NCBI RefSeq assembly: GCF_007829885.1
Contig: NZ_VIWW01000001.1
Coordinates: 1,736,001 to 1,800,000 of the forward strand
Reading direction: 5' to 3'
DNA length: 64,000 nt
Source of the DNA: Streptomyces brevispora
GTDB taxonomy: Bacteria > Actinomycetota > Actinomycetes > Streptomycetales > Streptomycetaceae
Made by a program: the position numbers and the translations under genes. Of this stretch, positions 1 through 9,433 are shown piece after piece (within the stretch, counting starts at the first letter, position 1; each line of letters opens with the position of its first letter). The notes under the pieces are model-generated. The model did not search any database and was not told the DNA's origin. It saw only the letters and a list, made by a program, of their open reading frames with translations.

Positions 1-114
1 GAGAAGTTCAAGGCGGGCAAGCTCGGCGAGTACACGATCGGCAAGGACGGCGAGGTCATCCTCGGCAAGCCGACCGTGTTCGACAAGAAGAACATCGACA
101 CGTTCGACTTCTGA
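1..114 (+). CDS. rhaS: Rhamnose ABC transporter substrate-binding protein RhaS, C-terminal end
   Basis: Only the last 37 codons are present; the gene begins before the window. The tail has the charged, Gly-Lys rich ending (GEVILGKPTVFDKKNIDTF) that I recognise from periplasmic-type sugar-binding lipoproteins of the actinobacterial rhamnose transporter. It ends with TGA 50 bases before an L-rhamnose mutarotase gene on the same strand, which supports the assignment. The expected role is capture of L-rhamnose outside the membrane for an ABC importer encoded upstream, outside this window. Identity rests on a short fragment plus its neighbour, so it is likely but not proven. Confidence 0.7.
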   Translation, partial: EKFKAGKLGEYTIGKDGEVILGKPTVFDKKNIDTFDF

Positions 115-164
115 GCGGCCACAGCCGTGGTCGCCGACCGCTCCACCCACCGGGAGACCCCGTC

Positions 165-479
165 ATGCAGCGTGTCTGCTTCCTGCTGAACGTACGCAAG
201 GACCGGATCGACGCGTACCGCGAGCGTCACGCGGCGGTCTGGCCCGACATGCTCGCCGCGCTCTCCGCGGCGGGCTGGCACAACTACTCGCTCTTCCTGC
301 GCGAGGACGGGCTGCTCGTCGGCTATCTGGAGACGGAGGACTTCGACGCGGCACGCGAGGCGATGGCCGCCACCGAGGTGAACGAGCGGTGGCAGCGTGA
401 CATGGCGGACTTCTTCGAGCAGCCGGAGGTGGCGGACGACGCGATGGTGCCGCTCGCCGAGGTGTTCCACCTGGCGTGA
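165..479 (+). CDS. rhaM: L-rhamnose mutarotase RhaM
   Basis: Interconverts alpha- and beta-L-rhamnopyranose in the cytoplasm so that the imported sugar matches the anomer used by rhamnose isomerase. The protein is 104 residues, the usual length of the family. It aligns by eye with the Escherichia coli enzyme: the ERHAAVWPDM segment, the HNY triplet at 39-41, and residues Tyr18, His22 and Trp76 at the positions of the known active-site Tyr, His and Trp. ATG is preceded by GGGAGA about 9 bases upstream. It lies 50 bases downstream of the transporter binding-protein gene, so it is probably the last gene of the rhamnose operon; a GC-rich hairpin follows directly. Confidence 0.93.
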   Translation: MQRVCFLLNVRKDRIDAYRERHAAVWPDMLAALSAAGWHNYSLFLREDGLLVGYLETEDFDAAREAMAATEVNERWQRDMADFFEQPEVADDAMVPLAEVFHLA

Positions 480-815
480 GGCAGCGCGGGCCGGCCCGGA
501 TCCTCCAGGGGACCCGGGCCGGCCGTCTGTCCGGGGCAGGGCAGGGGCAGGGCAGGGGCAGGGGCAAGGCCTTGCCTGGTTCGCGGCGGTGGTCAGTCAG
601 CAGGACGAGGGCGGCGCCCTCGCCCTCGCCCGCGCCCGCTGTCCCCGCTGTCCCCGCTTCTGAATCTGTCGAGCGGGATGTTGCCCGCGATCGTGACCAG
701 GTGGGAGCCGACGCCGCGGAGCAACGCGGCGACCCCGGCCGCACAGCCCGATTCCGTACGGTCGTGCGGCCGAAGGGGTCTCCGCCGGTTCCGCCCTCGG
801 TGCGGACGGCCCGGG
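480..815. other. Intergenic gap between convergent rhaM and VWA gene, with G-rich repeats
   Basis: No open frame here has credible coding character. Besides the hairpin at 489-524, it holds a run of GGGCA/GGGGCA units at about 533-566, able in principle to form a G-quadruplex on the + strand, and C-rich short repeats (CCCTCG, CTGTCCCCG) at about 612-660. Both are simple-sequence DNA between two converging genes. Confidence 0.6.
489..524 (+). terminator. GC-rich hairpin after rhaM
   Basis: An 11-bp perfect stem (GGCCGGCCCGG at 489-499 with CCGGGCCGGCC at 514-524) closes a 14-base loop, 10 bases after the rhaM stop. There is no T-run, as is usual for Streptomyces terminators. It is the likely end of the rhamnose operon. 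Confidence 0.7.
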
Positions 816-2447
816 TCAGTCCATCTCGCCCTCGCCCGTGCCGGTTCCGGTGTCGTCCTGGCCGCCCCTGAGCCGGTCCGCCCGGCCGATCGCGATGGCC
901 AGTTTCGCCACCGAGTCGTCCTCCGTGCTGGAGGCCAGCTCCTTCGCCCTGGAGGCGAGTTCACCGAGTCCGGGCTCTCCCGGGAGCCCGCCGCCGCGCA
1001 GGGCGTCGGCGAAGTACGCGGCAACCGCGGTCACTTGGAGCCGGGTGCTGGGGCCGCCCCAGAGCCTGCCCCTGATCGATCCGGTCTCCACCGAGCCCGT
1101 CTCCTCGTGCGCCGCACGGGACTTGGGGTCCAGCCAGCGCACCGTCGCGGTGGCCACGTGTCCCGAGGCGCCGTCCCGCAGCCGCACAGCGTAGAGCGCC
1201 GTCACCGTGTGTCCGGGACCGATCTCGCCGCCGTCCACACTGTCGTCGCGGAAGTCCTCGTCGGCGACCTTGCGGTCCTCGTAGCCGATCAGTTTGAACT
1301 TCTCGACGGTCTTCGGATCGAAGGCGACCTGCGCCTTGGCGTCGCGCGCCGTCAGTTCGAGGTGGGCGGGCAACTGGTCGATGAAGACCTTGCGGGCCTG
1401 TTCCTCGTCGGCGATGTACGTGGTGTGGCCGTCGCCCTTGTTGGTGAGCCGCTCCATCAGCGCGTCGCCGTAGTCGCTGCCGACCCCGACCCCGAAGAGG
1501 GTGATGCCGTACTCGCTGCGGGCGGAGTCGATCCGTTCGATGATCGTGTCGGCGTCGGTCTCACCGGTGTTGGCGAGTGCGTCGGAGAGCAGGACGACGC
1601 GGTTGTTGGCGCCCTTGCGGTGGCCTTCCACCGCCTCCTCGTAGCCGCGCCGGATGCCTGCCTCCACATTGGTGGAGTCGGCGGGTTCCATGGAGTCGAC
1701 GGCGTCGTGGATCTTTCCGCGGTGGTCCCGCAGCCGGGTCATCGGCAGCACGGTCCTCGCCTCGTCGCTGAAGGTGACCAGGGAGACCGAGTCGTCGTCG
1801 CGGAGCTCGTCGGTGAGGATTCCGAGCGAGGTCTTCACCAGGCCGAGGCGGTCGGAGGAGGCCATCGAGCCGGAGATGTCGACGACGAAGGTGAGGGCGG
1901 CGGGCGGCCGTTCGGCGCTGCTCGGTGCGGCTCTGGTCGCCAGGCCGACCCGTACCAGCGACCAGTCGCCGCCCTCGGCTCCGGCCCGTGCCCCGTCGAC
2001 GGAGACCGTGAAGCCGTTGCCCGCCGGGCGCCGGTAGCCCTGGCGGAAGCTGTTGACGAACTCCTCCGGCCGCACGGTCTCCGGCCCCGGGAGCCTGCCG
2101 TCGGCGAGCGTGCGGCGCGCGTATCCGTAGGACGCGGTGTCCACGTCCAGCGCGAAGGTGGACAGGTAGTCGGGCGTTGCGGACTCCCTCAGCCCGTCCG
2201 CCTTCTCCGCCCCGTCCGTCTCCTTCGCGCCGCCCTTCGCACCGTTTTCGGCGGCTCCGCCGGTGGCGGCCGGGGCGGGAGCGGGCGCACCCCGGCGGTC
2301 CGAAGCGGAACTCTTGGCTCCTGGTCCGTCCCCCGAGCAGCCCGTGAGCAGCACCCCGCCCGCCAGGAGCAGCCCCACCGCCCCTCGGTACGTCCGATTC
2401 CCCCGGTACATCCCTGTCCGGCTGCGTGTCCGTGTCCGGCGTTCCAT
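816..2447 (-). CDS. VWA-domain lipoprotein (YfbK-like)
   Basis: A 543-residue surface lipoprotein. The N-terminus has a basic stretch, a hydrophobic segment and a lipobox LLTGC with Cys37, so it should be lipidated outside the membrane. A Pro/Ala/Gly-rich spacer follows, then a conserved domain at about 95-150 (STFALDVDTASYGYARR), typical of the N-terminal module of YfbK-type proteins. The von Willebrand A domain spans about 186-360 and has a complete MIDAS motif (Asp190, Ser192, Ser194); the C-terminal part matches the DUF3520-type region of the same family. I chose the ATG at 2447 because a strong purine run (GGGGGG) lies 6-8 bases upstream; a longer frame reaches 2579. No substrate or partner is evident. 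It is followed on neither side by an obvious operon partner. Confidence 0.85.
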   Translation of the reverse strand: MERRTRTRSRTGMYRGNRTYRGAVGLLLAGGVLLTGCSGDGPGAKSSASDRRGAPAPAPAATGGAAENGAKGGAKETDGAEKADGLRESATPDYLSTFALDVDTASYGYARRTLADGRLPGPETVRPEEFVNSFRQGYRRPAGNGFTVSVDGARAGAEGGDWSLVRVGLATRAAPSSAERPPAALTFVVDISGSMASSDRLGLVKTSLGILTDELRDDDSVSLVTFSDEARTVLPMTRLRDHRGKIHDAVDSMEPADSTNVEAGIRRGYEEAVEGHRKGANNRVVLLSDALANTGETDADTIIERIDSARSEYGITLFGVGVGSDYGDALMERLTNKGDGHTTYIADEEQARKVFIDQLPAHLELTARDAKAQVAFDPKTVEKFKLIGYEDRKVADEDFRDDSVDGGEIGPGHTVTALYAVRLRDGASGHVATATVRWLDPKSRAAHEETGSVETGSIRGRLWGGPSTRLQVTAVAAYFADALRGGGLPGEPGLGELASRAKELASSTEDDSVAKLAIAIGRADRLRGGQDDTGTGTGEGEMD

Positions 2448-2581
2448 CCCGGTACCCCCCTGCGTCGTCGTGTCCCCACGTGTGAATGTGACGTGCGAGC
2501 GGGGGCCCGGGAGCCGACGAAGACGTTGCGGATGGATCTCGATGCGGCAACGGCGGGCGGGAGTTCGGCGGAACATCAAGG

Positions 2582-3460
2582 TCAGGACACGATGTCCTTA
2601 CGACTGAACCCGCGGAAGGCGAAAGCGAACAGGATCAGGGCATACGTCACCGAGATCGCCGCGCCCTTCACCATGCCGCCCCACTCCAGGTCGGGCTGGA
2701 GGGCGTCCGCCCAGGCGAACTGCCAGTGGGCGGGCAGGAAGTCGCGCCAGGAGCCGAGTGCGGTGACGGCGTCCAGCACGTTGCCGACGATGGTCAGTCC
2801 GACCGCGCCGCCGACCGCGCCCAGCGGGGCGTCCGTCCGGGTCGAGAGCCAGAACGCCAGCCCCGCGGTGACGAGTTGGGAGACGAAGATGAACGCGACG
2901 ACGAGCGCGAGCCGCGGCACGGTGTCGCCCGTCGCGAGCGCCCCGCCGGTGGGCAGTTCGAGCGGCCCCCAGCCGTACGCGGCGGCTCCCGCGGCCAGCG
3001 CGACGAGCGGCAGCAGCACCATCGCGGCCAGGCTGAAGCCGAGCGCCACGACGAGCTTGCTCCACAGCAGCCGTGCCCGGGGCACGGGCGCCGCCAGCAG
3101 ATAGCGCAGCGAGGACCAACTCGCCTCGGAGGCAACGGTGTCGCCGCAGAACAGCGCCACCGGGACCACGAGCAGGAATCCGGCCGAGACGAACAGGCAG
3201 GTCGCGGCGAAGTTCGCGGCGGAAGCGGTCGCGGTGTCCATCAGGGTGAGCCGGCCACTGCCGCCGGGCCCGCCGTCCGGGGTGCCGCCGATCGCGAACG
3301 CGATGATCAGGATGAACGGCAGCGCGCCGAGCACCCCGCCCATGAGCAGGGTGCGCCGCCTGCGCAGTTGCCGTACGGCCTCCACCCGTAGCGGAAGGGT
3401 GCGGCGGGCGCGGTATCCGGGGGCCTCTGGGGCCTCGGTGACTTCGGCTGCGGTACTCAT
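2582..3460 (-). CDS. ABC-2 type transporter permease
   Basis: A 292-residue integral membrane protein with six predicted transmembrane segments (about 39-58, 85-106, 140-165, 185-208, 215-237 and 262-285) and a short cytoplasmic N-terminus, the layout of ABC-2 permeases. Its ATG overlaps the TGA of the upstream hydrolase-ABC fusion gene by the ATGA at 3457-3460, so the two are translationally coupled and this permease is very probably the membrane partner of that ATPase. No substrate is indicated. Homologues of this class export lipids, peptides or antibiotics or confer resistance, but nothing here selects among these. Confidence 0.88.
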   Translation of the reverse strand: MSTAAEVTEAPEAPGYRARRTLPLRVEAVRQLRRRRTLLMGGVLGALPFILIIAFAIGGTPDGGPGGSGRLTLMDTATASAANFAATCLFVSAGFLLVVPVALFCGDTVASEASWSSLRYLLAAPVPRARLLWSKLVVALGFSLAAMVLLPLVALAAGAAAYGWGPLELPTGGALATGDTVPRLALVVAFIFVSQLVTAGLAFWLSTRTDAPLGAVGGAVGLTIVGNVLDAVTALGSWRDFLPAHWQFAWADALQPDLEWGGMVKGAAISVTYALILFAFAFRGFSRKDIVS

Positions 3461-6117
3461 GCGGAGGCTCCGGAGATCAGGGTGAGGAACGCGTCCTCCA
3501 GGCGGCGGTGCGGCCCGACACCGGTCAACGGCACGTCCAGACGGACCAGTTCGGCGATCAGCTGCGAGGATGTCGCCCCGTCGAGCCGGACCAGGAGCCC
3601 GTGTCCGTCGTCCGTGCGGACGGCGGAGCCGATGCCCGCGAGTGCGGCGACCTTCTCCACGAGGGGTTCGGTGAGCTCGTCCGCCGTGGTGACGAGCAGC
3701 ATGTCGCCCGAGCCGGTGATCTCGGCGACCGGGCCCGCCTGGACGAGCCGGCCCCGGTCCATGACCACCAGGTGGGTGCAGGACTGTTCGACCTCGGACA
3801 GGAGGTGGCTGGAGACGATGACGGTCCGGCCGCCGGCCGCGTACCGGATCATCACGTCCCGCATCTCGCGGATCTGCGGCGGGTCGAGGCCGTTGGTCGG
3901 CTCGTCGAGGATGAGGAGGTCCGGCATTCCCAGCATGGCCTGGGCGATGGCGAGGCGTTGCCGCATGCCCTGGGAGTACGTGCGGACCGCTCGGGCCAGT
4001 GCGTCGCCGAGCCCGGCGATCTCCAGGGCCTCCTCGATGTACGAGTCCGCGGCGGGCCGCCCGGTGGCCTGCCAGTAGAGCTCCAGGTTGGCGCGGCCGG
4101 ACAGGTGCGGCAGGAATCCGGCCCCCTCGACGAAGGACCCGACGCGTGACAGCACGGGCGCCCCGGGCCGGATGGCCCGCCCGAAGACCCGGATCTCTCC
4201 GTCGTCGGGGGTGATGAGCCCCATCAGCATGCGCAGCGTGGTGGTCTTGCCCGCACCGTTGGGTCCGAGCAGCCCGAGCACCTGGCCCTTCTCGACCCGG
4301 AAGGACAGTTCCCGGACCGCGTACCTGTCGGCGGACTTGGTGTACTTCTTCGACAGGCCGGTGATCTGGAGCGGTACGTCGGCGAGTGCGGGGTCAGGGG
4401 CGGGGGTGGCGGTCCGGCGCCGCATGGTGAGCAGCAGGGCGGCGGCGATCACCGCGGCGGCGGCCGGGAGCCCCCAGGTCCACCAGGGCAGTCCGGCCGA
4501 CGCGGTGGTGAGGCCGGGTGCGGTGGGGATGGTCAGCGGGCCTTCGGGGGAGACGGTGTACGTGGTCGGCGCGGCCGGTGACGCGTAGCCGAGGTCGGTG
4601 GCGGCCAGTACGAGGCGGAGCCGGTGGCCCGGGTCGAGGGCGTGGTCGACGGCGGGCAGTGTCAGCTTCAGGGGCTTGCCCTGCTGGTCGGGGGTGATCC
4701 GGTAGGGGGCGACGAGTTGGGAGGGCAGCACCTGCTGCTTGCCGTCCGGCGACACGTCGTACACCTTGCCGAAGAGCACCGCGTCGCCCTGCCCCGCCTT
4801 CACGTTCACCTGCACGGTCGGCGATCCGGTGATGCGCAGCGAGGTCTTCAGCGGGGCGGATTCGAAGCGGGCGTTCTGTCCGGGGAAGTCGATGGCGATC
4901 CCGGCGCCGAGGGTGGACAGCTGGGCGAGCCCGCCGCCGATGCCGGGCACGGCGGAGATGGCGGGCGGACTGGCGCCGGCGGGGTTGCCGAACGTCTGGG
5001 TCCGCCCCCGCAGCTCGACCGGCTCTCCCCCGCTGCCGAGCCCCGGGTAGGTGTCGCTGCTCGCGCCGCGGGTGAGGACGGCCCCGTCGGTGGAGTCGAT
5101 GCCGCCGGTCCGGGTGACGCGGAAGGCGGGTCCGGTGTCGGCGCCCGTGTCGTCCTTCAGGTACCGGTCGAACCATCCGCCGACCCGCTTGTGCACGCGG
5201 CCGGTCTCCATGTCGCCGCCGTCGTGCCCGCCGGCGATCCAGTCGACGGCGACGGGTGCGCCGTTCGCCCTGATGGACTTCGCCATGGCATCGGCCTGGC
5301 CGAGCGGGAACAGGGAGTCGGTCTGTCCCTGCACGATGAGCGCGGGCACCTTGATGTGGTCGGCGACGGCGCTCGGAGACCGTTCGGTGAGCAGGGTGCG
5401 CGCGGCGGCGTCCGGCTTCCCGCTGACCGCGACCCGCTCGTACATCTCGCAGAGCCGCTTCTCGAAGTGGTCGCAGCCGCCGCCGGAGTTGACGAAGATG
5501 CCGGCCCAGAGCTGCTTGAACACCCCGTCGGGAAACAGTGCGTCGGCGAGGTTCCAGTAGGTGATCTCCGGGGCGATGGCGTCGACGCGTCGGTCGTACC
5601 CGGCGGCGAGGAGCGAGACGGCGCCGCCGTAGGAGGCGCCGGTGATCCCGACCCGGGGGTCGCCCTTGGCGTCGAGCCGTACCTCGGGCCGGTCCGCAAG
5701 CCAGTCGATCAGCCGGGAGACGTCCCTGACCTCGCGGTCGGGTGCGTTGAGCGAGATCTTCCCGCCGGACCTGCCGAAGCCGCGGGCGGACCAGGTCAGC
5801 ACGGCGTACCCGTCGCCCGCCAACTGTTCGGCCTGGGCCCGGGTGTCGGCCTTGCTGCCGCCGAACCCGTGGCCGATCAGGACGGCGGGCCGGCGCTTCG
5901 TGCCGCCGGTGGTGAAGTACGAGGTGTCGATCGACACCCCGTCGATGCGCATCATCCGGTCCTGGCGGTGCACGGCCGGCGCGCTGTCGTCGGCCACGGC
6001 GGTCCAGGTGCCCGCCCCGGCCAGCACGACGAGCGCGGCGATGCCCGCGGTCCACCGGCCGCGGGTGCGGGGCAGCAGGCGCCGCCACCGGGGTGTACGC
6101 GCGTTGGGGGTCTCCAT
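3457..6117 (-). CDS. Fusion protein: exported alpha/beta hydrolase joined to cytoplasmic ABC ATPase
   Basis: An 886-residue two-part protein. Residues about 22-42 form a signal-anchor helix. Residues 60-325 are an alpha/beta hydrolase of the S15/X-Pro dipeptidyl-peptidase type with nucleophile Ser162 in GASYGG, a probable acid Asp267 and His298 in GGHDGG. Residues about 330-535 are a beta-rich domain like the C-terminal domain of that family. A second hydrophobic helix at about 546-565 ends in MRRR, and residues 583-800 are a complete ABC ATPase: Walker A 618-626, signature YSQGM 714-718, Walker B LLILDEP 734-740, H-loop His771. The topology therefore places the hydrolase outside and the ATPase inside. 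It is coupled by a 4-base overlap to the ABC-2 permease gene. The hydrolase substrate is unknown. The frame is uninterrupted across the junction, so this is a genuine fusion in the sequence. Confidence 0.88.
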   Translation of the reverse strand: METPNARTPRWRRLLPRTRGRWTAGIAALVVLAGAGTWTAVADDSAPAVHRQDRMMRIDGVSIDTSYFTTGGTKRRPAVLIGHGFGGSKADTRAQAEQLAGDGYAVLTWSARGFGRSGGKISLNAPDREVRDVSRLIDWLADRPEVRLDAKGDPRVGITGASYGGAVSLLAAGYDRRVDAIAPEITYWNLADALFPDGVFKQLWAGIFVNSGGGCDHFEKRLCEMYERVAVSGKPDAAARTLLTERSPSAVADHIKVPALIVQGQTDSLFPLGQADAMAKSIRANGAPVAVDWIAGGHDGGDMETGRVHKRVGGWFDRYLKDDTGADTGPAFRVTRTGGIDSTDGAVLTRGASSDTYPGLGSGGEPVELRGRTQTFGNPAGASPPAISAVPGIGGGLAQLSTLGAGIAIDFPGQNARFESAPLKTSLRITGSPTVQVNVKAGQGDAVLFGKVYDVSPDGKQQVLPSQLVAPYRITPDQQGKPLKLTLPAVDHALDPGHRLRLVLAATDLGYASPAAPTTYTVSPEGPLTIPTAPGLTTASAGLPWWTWGLPAAAAVIAAALLLTMRRRTATPAPDPALADVPLQITGLSKKYTKSADRYAVRELSFRVEKGQVLGLLGPNGAGKTTTLRMLMGLITPDDGEIRVFGRAIRPGAPVLSRVGSFVEGAGFLPHLSGRANLELYWQATGRPAADSYIEEALEIAGLGDALARAVRTYSQGMRQRLAIAQAMLGMPDLLILDEPTNGLDPPQIREMRDVMIRYAAGGRTVIVSSHLLSEVEQSCTHLVVMDRGRLVQAGPVAEITGSGDMLLVTTADELTEPLVEKVAALAGIGSAVRTDDGHGLLVRLDGATSSQLIAELVRLDVPLTGVGPHRRLEDAFLTLISGASA

Positions 6118-6273
6118 ACGTCGAGCCTATGCGGGAGGCCTCCGCGTCCACGCTGCCGCCAGGGGGAGGCGTGGGCCTCCTCAGGGCGTACGTCGCGCCG
6201 CGGGTGTACTGCGTCTGCGGTATGCCCGGCGCACCGGCCGGTCGGCCGACTTGCCGCTCCCGGTGCGGTCCTG

Positions 6274-6891
6274 TCAGGGGGCCGCTCGTGTCGGCGCGGG
6301 AACGGGCGGTGCCGCGGGAGCGGGGTACGGCGACTCCGCCGGCAGGAGCCGGGCCGCCGCGTCGCTCCGGCCCGCCCGGGCCAGTTCGTGGATCTCCCGG
6401 GCCCGCGGGGTGACGTCGCGGACGGACACCGTCCACTCGTCCGCGTACAGGCGCGCCGCCTCACCGGCGAGGCCGAGCTGGAGGGAGCGGTACGGGAGCC
6501 GGTTCAGGTGCAGGTCACGCTCGGGGTCCCACTGCACGCGCGCCGGGGCGCGGCGCAGGCTGCGCTGCCATGTCGCACGGTCGGGGTGCACGCCCCGTTC
6601 GTAGTGCGAGAGTTCGGCGTTGGAGAGCGCCCAGTCGAAGCCCTCGCGGGTGATCTCGACGGCCAGGACCGTCTCCTGGCCCTCTTTCGTGGCCCAGCCG
6701 CAGCGATACATCATCCACAGAAAGCTCGGCTTGATCCACGTCATGCGATCGCGCTTCCAGGCGGGCGGGAAGCGTCCGTCGCGGACGGCGGGGAGACCGC
6801 GGGCCGGGGAGTACGCCTGGTAGACGGTCACGGTCGTGTCGGTGTGGAGCGCTCGGATCTCAAGCGTGGGCGGCGGGGTCGGTGCGGTCAT
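6274..6891 (-). CDS. DUF4291 family protein
   Basis: A 205-residue soluble protein recognisable as DUF4291 from YQAYSP near the N-terminus, then the aromatic core RMTWIKPSFLWMMYRCGWA, a QE-VLAVEITREGF segment and LSHYERG. The function of the family is not established to my knowledge. I took the ATG at 6891 because conserved sequence starts just after it; the frame extends upstream to 7014 with unconserved arginine-rich sequence. The C-terminal 20 residues are Pro/Ala-rich and probably disordered. It is monocistronic, divergent from the VC0807-type gene. Confidence 0.85.
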   Translation of the reverse strand: MTAPTPPPTLEIRALHTDTTVTVYQAYSPARGLPAVRDGRFPPAWKRDRMTWIKPSFLWMMYRCGWATKEGQETVLAVEITREGFDWALSNAELSHYERGVHPDRATWQRSLRRAPARVQWDPERDLHLNRLPYRSLQLGLAGEAARLYADEWTVSVRDVTPRAREIHELARAGRSDAAARLLPAESPYPAPAAPPVPAPTRAAP

Positions 6892-7145
6892 GGCCTCATC
6901 ACAGCACCGCCGGTGTGCGTCCGGCGAGCGGGTTTCCGCCCGTACCGGCCTTCCGGACGGGGTTCCTGGCGCCGGGCCGGATCGGGCGATGCGCCCTCCT
7001 GCGGCGCATGTCACCTGCAGACACTGACATTCGTCATACGGAGGTCAGTACACCCGGCTCTGCCGCGCACCGGGGTCCGGCGGCCAGTCTGTACGTATCG
7101 GGAGCGGGAGCCGCGAGGGCGCCGCCGGTACGGGAGGAACTCCTC

Positions 7146-7856
7146 ATGCGCAGTCCTGCCGTCGCTGTCTCCGAACCGGTAGTCGTGGCTCAGGTCGCCA
7201 CCGTCGCGTTCTCGCCGCGCAAGGCGCTGCTGGAGAGCATGACGCCGCTGCTCGTGGATGTGGCGGTGCCGCTCGTCTCGTACTACCTGCTGAAGGCCGC
7301 GGGCCTGGGGACGTTCGGCGCGCTGGCCTGGAGCAGTGTGGTGCCGGCGGTGCGGACCGTGTGGGGTGTGGCTCGGGAGCGGCGGCTCAACGCTCTCGCG
7401 GCGCTGATGGTGTCGGTCAACGTGATCGGGCTGCTGCTGAGCCTGGTGGCGGGCGACCCGCGGCTGATGCTGCTCAAGGACAGTGGTGTGAGCAGCACCA
7501 TCGGGCTGGTGATCCTGGTGTCCGCGCTGCGGGGGCGGCCGATGATGTCGGCCGGGCTACGGCCGTGGCTGACCCGGGGCGACGCCGCCAAGTCCGCTGC
7601 CTGGCTGCGGCTTTCGGCGGGGTCGGACGCCTTCCGGCGGGCCGAGGTGCGGTTCTCGGCGGTGTGGGGTGCGGCGCTGCTCGGTGAGTGCGTGGTGCGG
7701 GCCGTGGGGGCGTACACCGTGCCGGTCGAGACGATGGTGTGGGCCGGGCAAGTGATCCTGGTGGCCGCGATGGTGGCCGCGTTCGCCGTCTCCGGGCGGA
7801 TCGGGGTCGCTCCGATGGAGCGGCTGATCGAGGACGCGGCCGGCACGCGGCACTGA
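7146..7856 (+). CDS. VC0807-type integral membrane protein
   Basis: A 236-residue protein with about six hydrophobic segments, including VDVAVPLVSYYLL, ALMVSVNVIGLLLSLVAG and VILVAAMVAAFAVSGRI, and the family-like arrangement of charged loops (RSRG-like DPRLMLLKDS). It belongs to the VC0807 group, related to septation protein A-like membrane proteins; no function is known. ATG at 7146 is preceded by GGGAGGAA about 9 bases upstream, which decides against the longer frame from 6882 that would overlap the divergent DUF4291 gene. A strong terminator follows 15 bases after the stop. Confidence 0.8.
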   Translation: MRSPAVAVSEPVVVAQVATVAFSPRKALLESMTPLLVDVAVPLVSYYLLKAAGLGTFGALAWSSVVPAVRTVWGVARERRLNALAALMVSVNVIGLLLSLVAGDPRLMLLKDSGVSSTIGLVILVSALRGRPMMSAGLRPWLTRGDAAKSAAWLRLSAGSDAFRRAEVRFSAVWGAALLGECVVRAVGAYTVPVETMVWAGQVILVAAMVAAFAVSGRIGVAPMERLIEDAAGTRH

Positions 7857-7870
7857 TCGCTCGAAAACCA

Positions 7871-7903
7871 CTGCAGGGCCGCCCCGGGGGAGCGGCCCTG
7901 CAG
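7871..7903. terminator. Bidirectional intrinsic terminator
   Basis: A 12-bp perfect stem, CTGCAGGGCCGC at 7871-7882 with GCGGCCCTGCAG at 7892-7903 and a 9-base loop, is followed by TTCTTTT on the + strand and TGGTTTT on the - strand. It sits between the convergent membrane-protein gene and iolA and should stop both transcripts. Confidence 0.88.
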
Positions 7904-7921
7904 TTCTTTTCCGGGTCCGGG

Positions 7922-9421
<1,500 letters not shown>

Positions 9422-9433
9422 GCTGTGACTCCT

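Noticed and set aside
533..570. G-rich repeats as a functional G-quadruplex regulator
   Set aside because: They lie beyond the rhaM terminator with no downstream gene on that strand; simple-sequence DNA explains them.
678..3104. An 808-codon open frame on the + strand
   Set aside because: It runs antisense to the VWA lipoprotein and the ABC permease, has no family character and lacks a Shine-Dalgarno; GC bias keeps the opposite strand open.
4624..7182. An 852-codon open frame on the + strand
   Set aside because: Antisense to the hydrolase-ABC fusion and DUF4291 genes; no protein-like character.
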